DNA from: JAYFRL01 sp034925905
GTDB lineage: Bacteria; Bacillota; Clostridia; Lachnospirales; Anaerotignaceae
Direction of reading: 5' to 3'
Length of the DNA: 64,000 bases
Assembly: GCA_034925905.1 (NCBI GenBank)
Contig: JAYFRL010000020.1
Location: 23,988-87,987, forward strand
Part shown: piece by piece, positions 52,443 to 61,119 of the stretch
Layout: each line of letters begins with the position of its first letter
Position numbering within the stretch: the first letter of the stretch is position 1
Made by a program: the position numbers and the translations under genes
The notes under the pieces: model-generated
The model's database searches: none
Seen by the model: the letters and a program-made list of their open reading frames with translations, nothing else
Told to the model about the DNA's origin: nothing

Positions 52443-53681
52443 TTATTTATGTTGGGTTACTACACCCTTACTAATAAATCCTGCAATTTGTTCATCCGTA
52501 TATCCCAAAGATTCGAGTATTTCCGTTGAATGCTCCCCAAGAAGCGGGCAGGTTTTATGCGGGTAAGTATAATATCCGCCAAATCTTATAGGAGTTGTAA
52601 TGGCCAAATCATCTGAGCCGTCACGGTTTTTATAGAAATACATATTGTTGTTTGCTTTTGCCTGCTCGTCATTTAAAGCGTCTATCATATGGTTTATCCT
52701 GTCATGAGCAAGGTCGTTTTCCCTAAGAATTTTATCCCATTCAGGCCAGTCTTTCGTTGCAAAAGCAGCATCCAGGATTTTAAGGAATTCATTTGAAAGC
52801 TTTTTGTCGCTTCTGATTTTTTTCTCGTTGTTAAATCTTTCGTCTGTTATAAGATCTTCCCTGCCTATTATTTTGCAGATTACAGGATAATATCTGTCAT
52901 ATACGATAACAGAAAGCATAAACCATGTTCCGTCTTTGCATCTGAATGTATTCCTCATCGGGCTATCTGGATAAAAACGTGTTTTCGGATATTTCCCTCC
53001 ATGGTACACTTCCTGCATAACCCAAGCTTCGCTGTACATAGCAGAACCGTAAAGGGATACAACAACCTTTTCACCCTTGCCTGTTTTAGCTTGCTGATAA
53101 AGGCTTATTGCAACGCCGCTTGCAAACTGAAGGCCAACAACTGTGTCTCCAAGACCAAAAGGAGGTGTTAAAGGATAAGCTCCGCCTTCAGTTCCGCCTT
53201 CGCAGAAATCTATCATCATGCCTGAACGTGCATAATAAGAAACCGTATCAAAACCCGGGTTGTCGGCCGCCGGACCTTCATGGCCAAAGCCGCAGAGATG
53301 TCCCCAAATTAAATGAGGAAACTTCTTAGATACTGTTTCATAATCAAGCCCTAATTTAACAAGGGCTTTAAGCCTGAAATTTGAAATAAATATATTTGCT
53401 TCCTTGAGAAGTTTATCCATTATTTCTTGGCCTTCCGGAGTTTTAAGGTCTAATGTTATACCTCTCTTGTTTGCATCTTTCTGCTCAAAATGCGGATTTT
53501 GCTCTTCGTCTGCCCTTAAGCCTAAAGCAATTCCTGACGGACGAGATGGGTCTCCTGCCAGGGATTCAACCTTTATAACGTCTGCGCCCCAGTCGCCTAA
53601 AATCTTACCTGCTATAGGACCTGCACCGTATCCTGTTAAATCAACAACTTTAATGCCTTTTAACGGTTGATTGCAATACAT
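52443..53681 (-). CDS. Class III (CaiB/BaiF/Frc family) CoA-transferase
   Basis: This 412-residue formyl-CoA transferase-family enzyme moves CoA between carboxylic acids. The N-terminal LKGIKVVDLTGYGAGPIAGKILGDWGADVIKVE, NKRGITLDLKTPEGQEI and WGHLCGFGHEGPAADNPGFDTVSYYARSGMM are present. The last contains the catalytic Asp in PGFD. C-terminal ECPLL-like PHKTCPLLGEHSTEILESLGY completes the fold. No CoA ligase is present in the cluster, so this enzyme is the likely activating step, with product acyl-CoA as donor. AAAGGAGG precedes the ATG. A 160-base gap with an inverted repeat separates it from etfA. Confidence 0.92.
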   Translation of the reverse strand: MYCNQPLKGIKVVDLTGYGAGPIAGKILGDWGADVIKVESLAGDPSRPSGIALGLRADEEQNPHFEQKDANKRGITLDLKTPEGQEIMDKLLKEANIFISNFRLKALVKLGLDYETVSKKFPHLIWGHLCGFGHEGPAADNPGFDTVSYYARSGMMIDFCEGGTEGGAYPLTPPFGLGDTVVGLQFASGVAISLYQQAKTGKGEKVVVSLYGSAMYSEAWVMQEVYHGGKYPKTRFYPDSPMRNTFRCKDGTWFMLSVIVYDRYYPVICKIIGREDLITDERFNNEKKIRSDKKLSNEFLKILDAAFATKDWPEWDKILRENDLAHDRINHMIDALNDEQAKANNNMYFYKNRDGSDDLAITTPIRFGGYYTYPHKTCPLLGEHSTEILESLGYTDEQIAGFISKGVVTQHK

Positions 53682-53762
53682 TTTTATTTCCTCCTTTTTT
53701 GTATAAAATAGATGTTTCAGCCTATTACTTCCTTAAAGTTTCCTTTTCCAAAGAGAAGCGCG

Positions 53763-53816
53763 GGAATGGTCATTTAAGCCACACCTTCAGTAAAACTTGC
53801 AATTAAAGACCATTCC
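53763..53816 (-). repeat. Inverted repeat between etfA and the CoA-transferase gene
   Basis: GGAATGGTC and GACCATTCC are perfect 9-base arms separated by 36 bases in the 160-base intergenic region. They could fold the intercistronic RNA into a long-loop hairpin or be paired operator half-sites. Confidence 0.4.
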
Positions 53817-53841
53817 TTCCCTTTATGTTTAAAGGTTTATG

Positions 53842-54870
53842 TTATTTTATAAGAGTTTCCTTATCCTCTATGGCCTGTATAAGTGCCGGTATAACTTTAA
53901 ATAAATCTCCTATAATGCTGAAGTGCGCAACCTTATGAATAGGGGCATTAGGATCTTTATTTATAGCAACTATGGTTTCCGATTCGCTCATTCCGGCAAG
54001 ATGCTGAATAGCTCCTGAAATACCGCATGCTATATAAAGTTTCGGGCGTACTGTTGTCCCCGTTTGACCAACCTGCCTATCCGCAGGAACCCAGCCTGAA
54101 TCTACAGCAGCTCTTGATGAACCTAAAACTCCGCCAAGCTTATCTGCAAGCTCCTGTATTACCTTAAAGCCCTCCGGACCTTTAACTCCACGCCCGCCAG
54201 AAACAATTATTGTTGCATCTGTTAAAGGAGGCGCTGCTTTTTTAGCAAGAACAACATCCACAACCTTTGCTATTATGTCGTCCTCCGTTATTGCAGGGTT
54301 TAAAACTTCTATTTGCGAAGCTTTGTCAGTCTTTATTGCCTTTGACATAACACCCGGGCGTACGGTTGACATCTGAGGACGGTTATTTTTGCAGACTATA
54401 GTTGCCATAAGATTTCCGCCAAATGCCGGCCTTGTTTGAAGGAGCATTCCTGTTTCGTCAATATCAAGCCCTGTGCAGTCTGCCGTAAGACCTGTTCCAA
54501 TTTTTGCGGCAAGTCTTGGCGCGAGATCACGTCCAAGTGAAGTTGCGCCTATTAAAACGGCTTCAAATTTTCTGTCTAATATAAACTTTGCAAGTGTTTT
54601 CGAAAAGCCATCCGTATTATAGACCTTAAAAAGAGGGCTTTTGAAATATATAACCTTGTCTGCCCCGTAATACGAAATTTCATCTACTATATTTTCAATC
54701 CCATCTCCGAGAACAACAACATTAAGCTTTGTATTAAGTTTTTTCGCAAGCTTTATGCCTTCGCCCATAAGCTCAAATGTTATCCCCTGAAATTTACCAC
54801 CTCTTTGTTCCGCTATTACAAGAACTTCTTTCCATTCGGAAAGAACAATTCCCCTGTTAACCTTTGCCAT
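53842..54870 (-). CDS. etfA: Electron transfer flavoprotein alpha subunit
   Basis: This 342-residue EtfA/FixB has an N-terminal ETF domain (EWKEVLVIAEQRGGKFQGITFELMGEGIKLAKKL). The C-terminal FAD-binding domain has VSGGRGVKGPEGFKVIQELADKLGGVLGSSRAAVDSGWVPADRQVGQTG and IACGISGAIQHLAGM. It is about 30 residues longer than mitochondrial-type subunits, mostly in the linker. With EtfB and the adjacent acyl-CoA dehydrogenase it would form an electron-carrying complex like Bcd-EtfBA. Whether it bifurcates electrons cannot be decided from sequence by eye. Confidence 0.95.
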   Translation of the reverse strand: MAKVNRGIVLSEWKEVLVIAEQRGGKFQGITFELMGEGIKLAKKLNTKLNVVVLGDGIENIVDEISYYGADKVIYFKSPLFKVYNTDGFSKTLAKFILDRKFEAVLIGATSLGRDLAPRLAAKIGTGLTADCTGLDIDETGMLLQTRPAFGGNLMATIVCKNNRPQMSTVRPGVMSKAIKTDKASQIEVLNPAITEDDIIAKVVDVVLAKKAAPPLTDATIIVSGGRGVKGPEGFKVIQELADKLGGVLGSSRAAVDSGWVPADRQVGQTGTTVRPKLYIACGISGAIQHLAGMSESETIVAINKDPNAPIHKVAHFSIIGDLFKVIPALIQAIEDKETLIK

Positions 54871-54885
54871 TAATATCCTCCTCCC

Positions 54886-55677
54886 TTACAGCAATTGAAG
54901 CTCATGAAGCTTAATAACAAGCTGCTCAGCAATTTCTTTATTGCTGCCTGTAAGTGTTTCGCCTTTAAATTCCCTAACAGGAACAAAGCTTTTAAATACG
55001 TTAGTTGGCGAATTCTTTACTCCGACCTGAGTTAAATCAACATCGACCTCGGCGTTCGTCCATACTTTTATTTTACTCGGGTCTGCATATACCTCATAAA
55101 TAAGCCTCGGATGTGCATATCTTGGAATGTTAAGTCCTTTTATTGCCGTAAGCAAAACGGGGGTTGGAGATTCTATAACATAATACCCGTCCTCCGTTGC
55201 TCTTTTAACCTTTACCTTACCATCTTTAATTTCAAGCTCTGAAACATATGTTATCTGTGGTATCCCTAAAAATTCTGCAATTTCAGGCCCAACCTGGGCT
55301 GTATCCCCGTCTATTGCCTGCCTGCCGCAGAATATTATGTCATAATCACTCATTTTCTTGATGGCCGTCGCAAGGATTGTTGCCGTTGCCCATGTATCGG
55401 AACCGCCAAAAACTCTGTCGCTTAAAAGTATTCCTTCATCAGCGCCCATGGAAAGAGCTTCACGCAAAGCTTCCTTTGCCTGAGGCGGCCCCATCGAAAG
55501 AACTGTTACATTTACATCCTTAAATCTGCTCTTTATTTTTAAAGCTTCTTCAAGTGCGTTTTTATCATCGGGGTTTATTATACTGGGAACTCCGTCCCTT
55601 ATAAGGGTTCCTGTCTCCTGATTAATTCTAACTTCATTCGTGTCGGGAACCTGTTTCATGCAAACTATGATTTCCAT
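54886..55677 (-). CDS. etfB: Electron transfer flavoprotein beta subunit
   Basis: This EtfB/FixA of 263 residues has the N-terminal IIVCMKQVPDTNEVRINQETGTLIRDGVPSIINPDDKNALEEAL. It also has VLSMGPPQAKEALREALSMGADEGILLSDR and a central FCGRQAIDGDTAQVGPEIAEFLGIPQITYV, the adenine-nucleotide-binding signature. A GTG at 55686 directly abuts the dehydrogenase stop, but AGGTGA is 5 bases before the ATG at 55677, which gives the standard start. etfA follows 15 bases later. Confidence 0.95.
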   Translation of the reverse strand: MEIIVCMKQVPDTNEVRINQETGTLIRDGVPSIINPDDKNALEEALKIKSRFKDVNVTVLSMGPPQAKEALREALSMGADEGILLSDRVFGGSDTWATATILATAIKKMSDYDIIFCGRQAIDGDTAQVGPEIAEFLGIPQITYVSELEIKDGKVKVKRATEDGYYVIESPTPVLLTAIKGLNIPRYAHPRLIYEVYADPSKIKVWTNAEVDVDLTQVGVKNSPTNVFKSFVPVREFKGETLTGSNKEIAEQLVIKLHELQLL

Positions 55678-55686
55678 TCTCGTCAC

Positions 55687-56856
55687 CTACTTTTTCTTTT
55701 TTGGAATTATTCCGGAAGCTATAACAATCTTCATTATCTCTGAGGAACCTTCATAAATCTCAGTAATCTTTATGTCCCTATACATTCTTTCAAGCGGATA
55801 ATCATTCATATATCCAAATCCGCCGTGTATCTGAAGCGCAAGGTTCACAATTTCGCGTCCGAACTTTGTAGCATAAAGCTTAGCCATGGCAGCTTCCTTG
55901 GAAAAAGGCAAGCCTTCGTCTTCAAGCCATGCGGCCCTATATATAAGAAGCCTTGACATATCAAGCTTTGTTGCCATTTCTGCCAAATACCATTGTATGC
56001 CTTGGTTTGCATTTATGGGTTTCCCAAACTGTATTCTTTCGCCCGAATATTTAAGAGCCAATTCATACGCTCCCTGGGCAACGCCCAAAGCCTGTGCCCC
56101 GGTTCCTATTCTTGCTGCATCTAAGGTTCCGAGTGCAAACCTCATCATTTTGCCTATTCCTTCTTCTCCGCCTAATATCTGGGACTTATGAATTCTTACA
56201 TCCTCGAAAATAACTTCCGCGGTGGGAAGGGCTCTTATACCCATTTTGTTTTCTATTTTACCTATGCTTAAACCCGGCACACCTTTGCTGATATTATCAA
56301 CTATAAAACCTGTGTAGCCTTTTTCGCCTGCCGTTTCATCAGCCTTTGCAACAACTATTAAGGCCTCTGATATATTTCCTGCCGTAATAAAGCATTTTGC
56401 TCCGTTTATGATATAATAATCTCCATCTTTAACGGACATCGTTTTAACATTTCTGGCATCGCTTCCGGCATCAGGCTCTGTGAGGCAAAAACCTCCTATA
56501 TAGCCTTCATTAATTACTCTTGGAATATATTTTTGCTTTTGTTCCTCTGTACCAAATTTCTCGATGAAGGTTGGAAAACCATGTCCCAAAAGAGCATATG
56601 TGGAACCATGAGCAAGGCTTACCTTTGACAATTCTTCTATAACTATCATCTCGGCAACAGAATCAAGTCCTGCTCCATCGTATTCTTTTTTATGATTTAC
56701 TGCCAAAAGTCCACATTCTGCCATTTTCAACCATGTTTCATTGAAAAATTCATGCGTGCGGTCAACCTCTCCTGCTTCCGGCTCGCAATAATCCTTGGCA
56801 AATTGAGCTGCCACTTTACGGATCATTTCCTGCTCAGGGGTAAGTGCAAAATTCAT
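55687..56856 (-). CDS. Acyl-CoA dehydrogenase (enoyl-CoA reductase partner of EtfBA)
   Basis: This 389-residue FAD enzyme of the short-chain acyl-CoA dehydrogenase type has the signature GGFCLTEPDAGSDARNVKT with YIINGAKCFITAGN. The C-terminal QIHGGFGYMNDYPLERMYRDIKITEIYEGSSEIMKIVIA carries the catalytic Glu in YEGSSE, as in butyryl-CoA dehydrogenase. With EtfBA encoded next to it, reduction of an enoyl-CoA is the likely direction in an anaerobe. It lies 26 bases after the enoyl-CoA hydratase and directly before etfB. Confidence 0.94.
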   Translation of the reverse strand: MNFALTPEQEMIRKVAAQFAKDYCEPEAGEVDRTHEFFNETWLKMAECGLLAVNHKKEYDGAGLDSVAEMIVIEELSKVSLAHGSTYALLGHGFPTFIEKFGTEEQKQKYIPRVINEGYIGGFCLTEPDAGSDARNVKTMSVKDGDYYIINGAKCFITAGNISEALIVVAKADETAGEKGYTGFIVDNISKGVPGLSIGKIENKMGIRALPTAEVIFEDVRIHKSQILGGEEGIGKMMRFALGTLDAARIGTGAQALGVAQGAYELALKYSGERIQFGKPINANQGIQWYLAEMATKLDMSRLLIYRAAWLEDEGLPFSKEAAMAKLYATKFGREIVNLALQIHGGFGYMNDYPLERMYRDIKITEIYEGSSEIMKIVIASGIIPKKKK

Positions 56857-56882
56857 AATCTCACTCCGTTCATTACTTGTTT

Positions 56883-57665
56883 TTATTTATTTTTAAATAC
56901 AGGGTCTCTTTTTTCAAAAAAAGCTGTTACTCCTTCTTTTGCATCTTCTGTTTCAACTAATATTCCAGCAACTTCGGCCTCATAATCAAGCCCGTCCTTA
57001 AGGCTCATTTCAAGTCCTTTGTTTACCATATATTTGCAATACTTAACAGCAATAGGAGCATTTTTTATTATTTGTTTCATCATTGCTATAGCTTCGTTCA
57101 TAAGCTCCGCATGCTCAACAACTTTATTCACAAGGCCCATAGCCTTTGCTTCTTCTGCTCTAACTTTTCTGCCGGTAAACAATATTTCTTTTGCATAACC
57201 GGCTCCTATAAGCCTTGGCAGCCTTTGGGTTCCACCGTAGCATGGAGCAACGCCAAGGTCTACCTCGGGAAGCCCAAAAACAGCCTTTGAACTTGCGATT
57301 CTTATATCACAGGCTAAAGCAAGCTCCGTGCCTCCGCCCATTGCATATCCGTTTATGGCAGCTATTATAGGTTTGCCTATCTCTTCAAATTTATCAAAAA
57401 GAGCATGGGCCTTTTTCGACATTGCTGTTGTTTCAGAGCCTTTTGCATCGACTGAAATTTCGGAAATATCACTTCCGGCTATAAAACCTCTGCCTGTTCC
57501 GGTTACTATAATGCCTAAAACATTGCTGTCCGCATCGGCGGCTTCAATAGCGCTATAAAGCTCTTCCTTTGTAATCATTCGAAGCGCATTTAACACTTTT
57601 GGCCTATTAATGGTAATAAAGGCTATGTTTTCATTTACTTCGTAAAGAATGTCTTGGTATTCCAT
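56883..57665 (-). CDS. Enoyl-CoA hydratase/isomerase (crotonase family)
   Basis: This 260-residue crotonase has the oxyanion hole segments ITINRPKVLNALR and GRGFIAGSDISEI. Both catalytic acids of hydratases are present: the Glu in NGYAMGGGTELALACD and the Glu in FGLPEVDLGVAPCYGGTQRLPR. It can therefore be a true hydratase, interconverting 3-hydroxyacyl-CoA and 2-enoyl-CoA. It is the first gene after the sigma-54 promoter, with a leader of about 75 bases and GGGGGGAG before the ATG. It resembles CaiD functionally in context, but the substrate is open. Confidence 0.93.
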   Translation of the reverse strand: MEYQDILYEVNENIAFITINRPKVLNALRMITKEELYSAIEAADADSNVLGIIVTGTGRGFIAGSDISEISVDAKGSETTAMSKKAHALFDKFEEIGKPIIAAINGYAMGGGTELALACDIRIASSKAVFGLPEVDLGVAPCYGGTQRLPRLIGAGYAKEILFTGRKVRAEEAKAMGLVNKVVEHAELMNEAIAMMKQIIKNAPIAVKYCKYMVNKGLEMSLKDGLDYEAEVAGILVETEDAKEGVTAFFEKRDPVFKNK

Positions 57666-57752
57666 AAAAATCTCCCCCCTTGTATTTTCAGCACTGTAAA
57701 ACCAATAAAAATTTTACAATACTTATTTACATTTGTTTCTATAATATATAAG

Positions 57753-57769
57753 AGCAAATTTCGTGCCAA
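57753..57769 (-). promoter_or_regulatory. Sigma-54 (-24/-12) promoter of the acyl-CoA cluster
   Basis: On the minus strand TTGGCACGAAATTTGCT (57769-57753) matches the consensus YTGGCACGNNNNTTGCW at every defined position. The invariant GG (57767-57766) and GC (57755-57754) are 10 bases apart. It points toward the enoyl-CoA hydratase gene, with a predicted start of transcription near 57742. Confidence 0.88.
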
Positions 57770-57895
57770 AAAGCAAAATATGAAACCTTTGTAGTTTTTT
57801 TAACATAATCAACATTTTATTTATGTATGTTTAAGCTTAAAATAAAAATATTTATTAAAAATGCACATGCATAAAATTTAGATAAAAATAAGTCT

Positions 57896-57945
57896 TGTCA
57901 CACTATGTGTCATGTGTTACCATGATGATACAAAGTGTTTATCTG
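57896..57945. promoter_or_regulatory. Candidate upstream activator sites
   Basis: This cluster of related half-sites sits 130-180 bases upstream of the -24 element. It contains TGTCACA, CACACTATGTG (CACA-N3-TGTG dyad), two direct copies of ATGTGT, and GTTACCATGATGATAC. The location is normal for enhancer sites of sigma-54 activators. Assignment is by position and symmetry only. Confidence 0.4.
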
Positions 57946-58198
57946 AAATATAAAAATGTTACTACATATGAACTCAATTTTACTTTTTTTGTGATGTATT
58001 TTACTATAAAACTAAGGTGATATTGTAATTCTATGTTAAATTAAAACCCGCAAAAAGACAAATTGATTTTAAATTTATAAAGTCTGAAGGCCCTGAATCC
58101 TTAAGCTTTTCAGCCATTTTTTAATTAAATTTTTTGTCTTTTTTTTGCCGGATTTCTTATACACATTGTTATTATTATGACTATTTCGAGGTGATAAA

Positions 58199-60190
58199 AT
58201 GGATAAAAAAGAAACATTTAAAAAATGGGAAGATCTGCATAACGGAAATTATTTGGAAAATCTTCCTACAGAAATAGCAGCGGCATGGAAGAACTGCAAG
58301 GAAAGGAACCTTGACCCTTACAACCCAACCTATATTTCCTGTGATGCTACGATGTTTGAAGAGATAAAGAGAAATTCGACAAGAATATTCGCCTATTCAA
58401 ATAGGTTTATCATAACCCAGCAAAAATTCATTAAAAACAAAAACTTAGGCATACTCCTGTTTGATGAAAATGGCTGGCTTTTAAAGCTATATGGAAATAA
58501 CGATTTTATGAAATGGGCAAGGGAAGAAAACCTAACGCCTATGACAAATTGGAACATGGAAAACATGGGTGCAAGTGCCGTTTCCCTAGGGCTTAGCCTT
58601 GGAAAGCATTTTGAATTTCTTCCTTATCAGAATTATTCGGTGGCACAAACAGGGTTTTCCACTTATTTCTCGCCTTTCGCTCTTAATTCAGACAAGGGAC
58701 CAACAAAAGGCAAAAACCAAGTTTTAGGCGGAATTGCAATAGTTGTGCCTTTGGAATTTTCAAATGAAAACGATGACTACCTTATAACCACAGCCGCTAT
58801 CGCAAATGATATCTGCATACACATGCATATGTCAAACAACCTTGAAAAACTTTATCAGGACGAACCTTTAGGATTTATAACCATAGACGTAGACTTACGG
58901 ACAGGCAAACCCCATATACTTTATCATAATAAAAATATATTCAAAGTTTTTGAAATACCTTTCGAGGATTTATATTTCAAGCCTGCGGAAAACCTTTTTG
59001 ACCCTCTTCCCCAAAACAAACGCCTTTGGGAAATTGTGGAGGATAGCCTTGAAGTTAAAAATGAAATAATGGAACTGAGCATAAAAGGCGTTAAAGCCAG
59101 TTATATTATAACCTCAAGTTCTTATTACCAGCCAAACCTCACAATAAGAGGAATCCATTTTTATGTAGACTCAAGAAAACAGGTTACATCCTATGTGTCA
59201 AAAAAAGTTGGAAACAATGCGCGCCTTACCTTTGACGATATATTGGGTAACGACCCAAATTTCGTAAATGCTATAAACCATGCAAAAACTTTGGCATTAA
59301 GCGATAGCAATGTTCTCATTTTAGGCGAAAGCGGTTCAGGGAAAGACATCTTCGCTCAGGCAATACACAACGCCAGCAAAAGAAGAAAGCTTCCCTTTGT
59401 GCCCGTTAACTGTGCCGCTTTTCCAAGAGACTTAATTGCAAGCGAGCTTTTCGGCTACGACAGCGGAGCTTTCACCGGTTCAAAAAAAGGCGGATATATA
59501 GGCAAATTTGAGCTTGCAAACACGGGAACTGTTTTTTTAGACGAAATAGGCGATATGCCTCTTGACCTTCAAGCCATTTTGCTTAGGGTTATAGAAACAA
59601 AAAGCTTCATGCGACTTGGCAGCAATACTCAAATAAACATAGACGTAAAAATAATAGCCGCCACAAACGCAAACCTTATGCAAAAAATAGAACAAAAAAA
59701 ATTCAGGGAAGATTTATATTACAGATTGAGCACATTAAGGCTGTTTATTCCTCCGCTTAAAGACAGATCTTCGGATATAATACTTTTGGCCGGGCATTTC
59801 ATAGACTCTGTCTCAAAACGTGTTCAGAGAACGCCTCCTATACTTTCGGAAGACGCAAAGGCTCTCATAATGTCTTTGCCTTGGAAAGGAAACGTAAGGG
59901 AGCTTCAGAATCTTATAGAAGGTATCGTCCAGCTTTATCCCGAAAATATAATAACCTGTTCCCATATAAGGGAATATTTAGGCGTTTCATCCGACAGTTA
60001 CAGGAATTATACACATATAGAGGAACGTGCTTCTGAAGACCTTGGGTTTAAACGGATGCCCCATAGCAGGGACGAACTTCTCAACGCCTTAAAGCTCAAT
60101 AAATATAACAAAACAAATACTGCCATGTATCTGGGGGTTTCAAGGAAAACTTTATACAGATGGATAGACGAAATGAATTTAAAACCATAA
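58199..60190 (+). CDS. Sigma-54-dependent transcriptional activator (AcoR-like layout)
   Basis: This 663-residue activator has a variable N-terminal sensory region (about 1-340) resembling the GAF/PAS layout of AcoR-type regulators. The AAA+ domain (about 350-580) has Walker A GESGSGKD at 376-383, the sigma-54 contact loop GAFTGS at 423-428 (the canonical loop is GAFTGA), and Walker B TVFLDEIGDMP. The arginine-finger region FREDLYYRLSTLRLFIPPLKDR is also present. A Fis-type helix-turn-helix (NKTNTAMYLGVSRKTLYRWI) closes the protein. It lacks a response-regulator receiver, so it probably binds a small ligand. It is divergent from the cluster carrying the -24/-12 promoter, its probable target. 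Confidence 0.93.
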   Translation: MDKKETFKKWEDLHNGNYLENLPTEIAAAWKNCKERNLDPYNPTYISCDATMFEEIKRNSTRIFAYSNRFIITQQKFIKNKNLGILLFDENGWLLKLYGNNDFMKWAREENLTPMTNWNMENMGASAVSLGLSLGKHFEFLPYQNYSVAQTGFSTYFSPFALNSDKGPTKGKNQVLGGIAIVVPLEFSNENDDYLITTAAIANDICIHMHMSNNLEKLYQDEPLGFITIDVDLRTGKPHILYHNKNIFKVFEIPFEDLYFKPAENLFDPLPQNKRLWEIVEDSLEVKNEIMELSIKGVKASYIITSSSYYQPNLTIRGIHFYVDSRKQVTSYVSKKVGNNARLTFDDILGNDPNFVNAINHAKTLALSDSNVLILGESGSGKDIFAQAIHNASKRRKLPFVPVNCAAFPRDLIASELFGYDSGAFTGSKKGGYIGKFELANTGTVFLDEIGDMPLDLQAILLRVIETKSFMRLGSNTQINIDVKIIAATNANLMQKIEQKKFREDLYYRLSTLRLFIPPLKDRSSDIILLAGHFIDSVSKRVQRTPPILSEDAKALIMSLPWKGNVRELQNLIEGIVQLYPENIITCSHIREYLGVSSDSYRNYTHIEERASEDLGFKRMPHSRDELLNALKLNKYNKTNTAMYLGVSRKTLYRWIDEMNLKP

Positions 60191-60212
60191 ATTAACTGAC
60201 AGGAGAATTTTT

Positions 60213-61082
60213 ATGCGATATGAAGGAACGATATACCGTCCGCCGAGCGAAGCTGGCAGCCTTATAATCCAGCTTACCATAGGCTGTGCAAGAAACACCT
60301 GTACATTCTGCAATATGTATAAGGATAAAAATTTCAGAATACGCTCTCTTTCGGAGGTTGTAGAAGATCTTGAAATGGCAAGGAGTTATTATGATTTTGA
60401 CATTGAGCGTATATTCATTGCCGATGGGGATGCGTTGATAGTAAAAACCAAGGACCTGCTTTTTATAATTGGGAAAATAAAAGAAAGCTTCCCTGAAGTT
60501 AAAAGAATATCTATATATGCCGCCCCTAAAGACATACTCGGCAAAACGCCCGAGGAACTTAAATCTCTTAAAAATGCAGGTTTAGACATGCTTTATATAG
60601 GCGCCGAATCGGGTGACGACGAAGTTTTAAGCCATGTTAAAAAAGGCGTTACACGAAGTGAGCTTATCGAGGCAGGGCAAAAGGCGAAAGAAGCAGGCTT
60701 TGTCCTCTCAATAACTCTTATTTTAGGCTTGGGTGGAAGCGCAAGGGTTACTGAACACGCTATAAACTCGGCAACCTTGATAAGCAAAATAAAGCCTGAA
60801 TATGTAGGCTTGTTAACGCTTATGGTTGAGCCTGAAGTGCCTCTTTATGAAGAAATCGAAAATGGGAGCTTTAAGCTTCTTTCACCGGAAGAGATTTTAA
60901 CAGAACTTGAGCTTTTTATTAAAAATGTTGATTCGGAAGGTACTATTTTCAGATCAAACCATGCTTCAAACTATGTTCCGCTTAAAGGAACATTTAATAA
61001 GGATAAAGCCTCGCTTATAGAAAAAATAGAATACGCAAAAAGAAATAACCTTTACAGACCCGAAGGCTACCGCGGAATATAA
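60213..61082 (+). CDS. Radical SAM protein (COG1032-like)
   Basis: This 289-residue radical SAM enzyme carries its three cluster cysteines in GCARNTCTFCNMY, i.e. CX4CX2C spacing rather than CX3CX2C, as seen in one branch of COG1032-type enzymes. IFIADGDALI and MLYIGAESGDDEVLSHVKKG are further radical SAM-barrel motifs (GxGD-like and ESG). No B12-binding domain is present. It starts 22 bases after the sigma-54 activator, with AGGAGA, and may be cotranscribed with it. A specific reaction cannot be assigned. Confidence 0.85.
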   Translation: MRYEGTIYRPPSEAGSLIIQLTIGCARNTCTFCNMYKDKNFRIRSLSEVVEDLEMARSYYDFDIERIFIADGDALIVKTKDLLFIIGKIKESFPEVKRISIYAAPKDILGKTPEELKSLKNAGLDMLYIGAESGDDEVLSHVKKGVTRSELIEAGQKAKEAGFVLSITLILGLGGSARVTEHAINSATLISKIKPEYVGLLTLMVEPEVPLYEEIENGSFKLLSPEEILTELELFIKNVDSEGTIFRSNHASNYVPLKGTFNKDKASLIEKIEYAKRNNLYRPEGYRGI

Positions 61083-61087
61083 TATTT

Positions 61088-61119
61088 AAAAAAAGAGCTT
61101 ATATATAAGCTCTTTTTTT
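61088..61119 (+). terminator. Rho-independent terminator after the radical SAM gene
   Basis: AAAAAAAGAGCTTATA and its complement form a long stem ending in TTTTTTT. It ends the activator/radical SAM unit before spoIID. Confidence 0.87.

Larger units (their letters stand above)
57666..58198. other. Divergent regulatory region of the sigma-54 cluster
   Basis: This 533-base, very AT-rich gap separates the enoyl-CoA hydratase and the sigma-54 activator. It holds the -24/-12 promoter (57753-57769) and a repeat-rich block around 57896-57945, at the distance expected for activator sites. A GAGGTGAT ribosome binding site serves the rightward gene. No further gene or RNA was recognised. Confidence 0.75.

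Noticed and set aside
53798..53812. TGG-TTGCA pattern (minus strand) as a second sigma-54 promoter before the CoA-transferase
   Set aside because: GG and GC are 9, not 10, bases apart, and the -24 box reads TGGTCT instead of TGGCAC.
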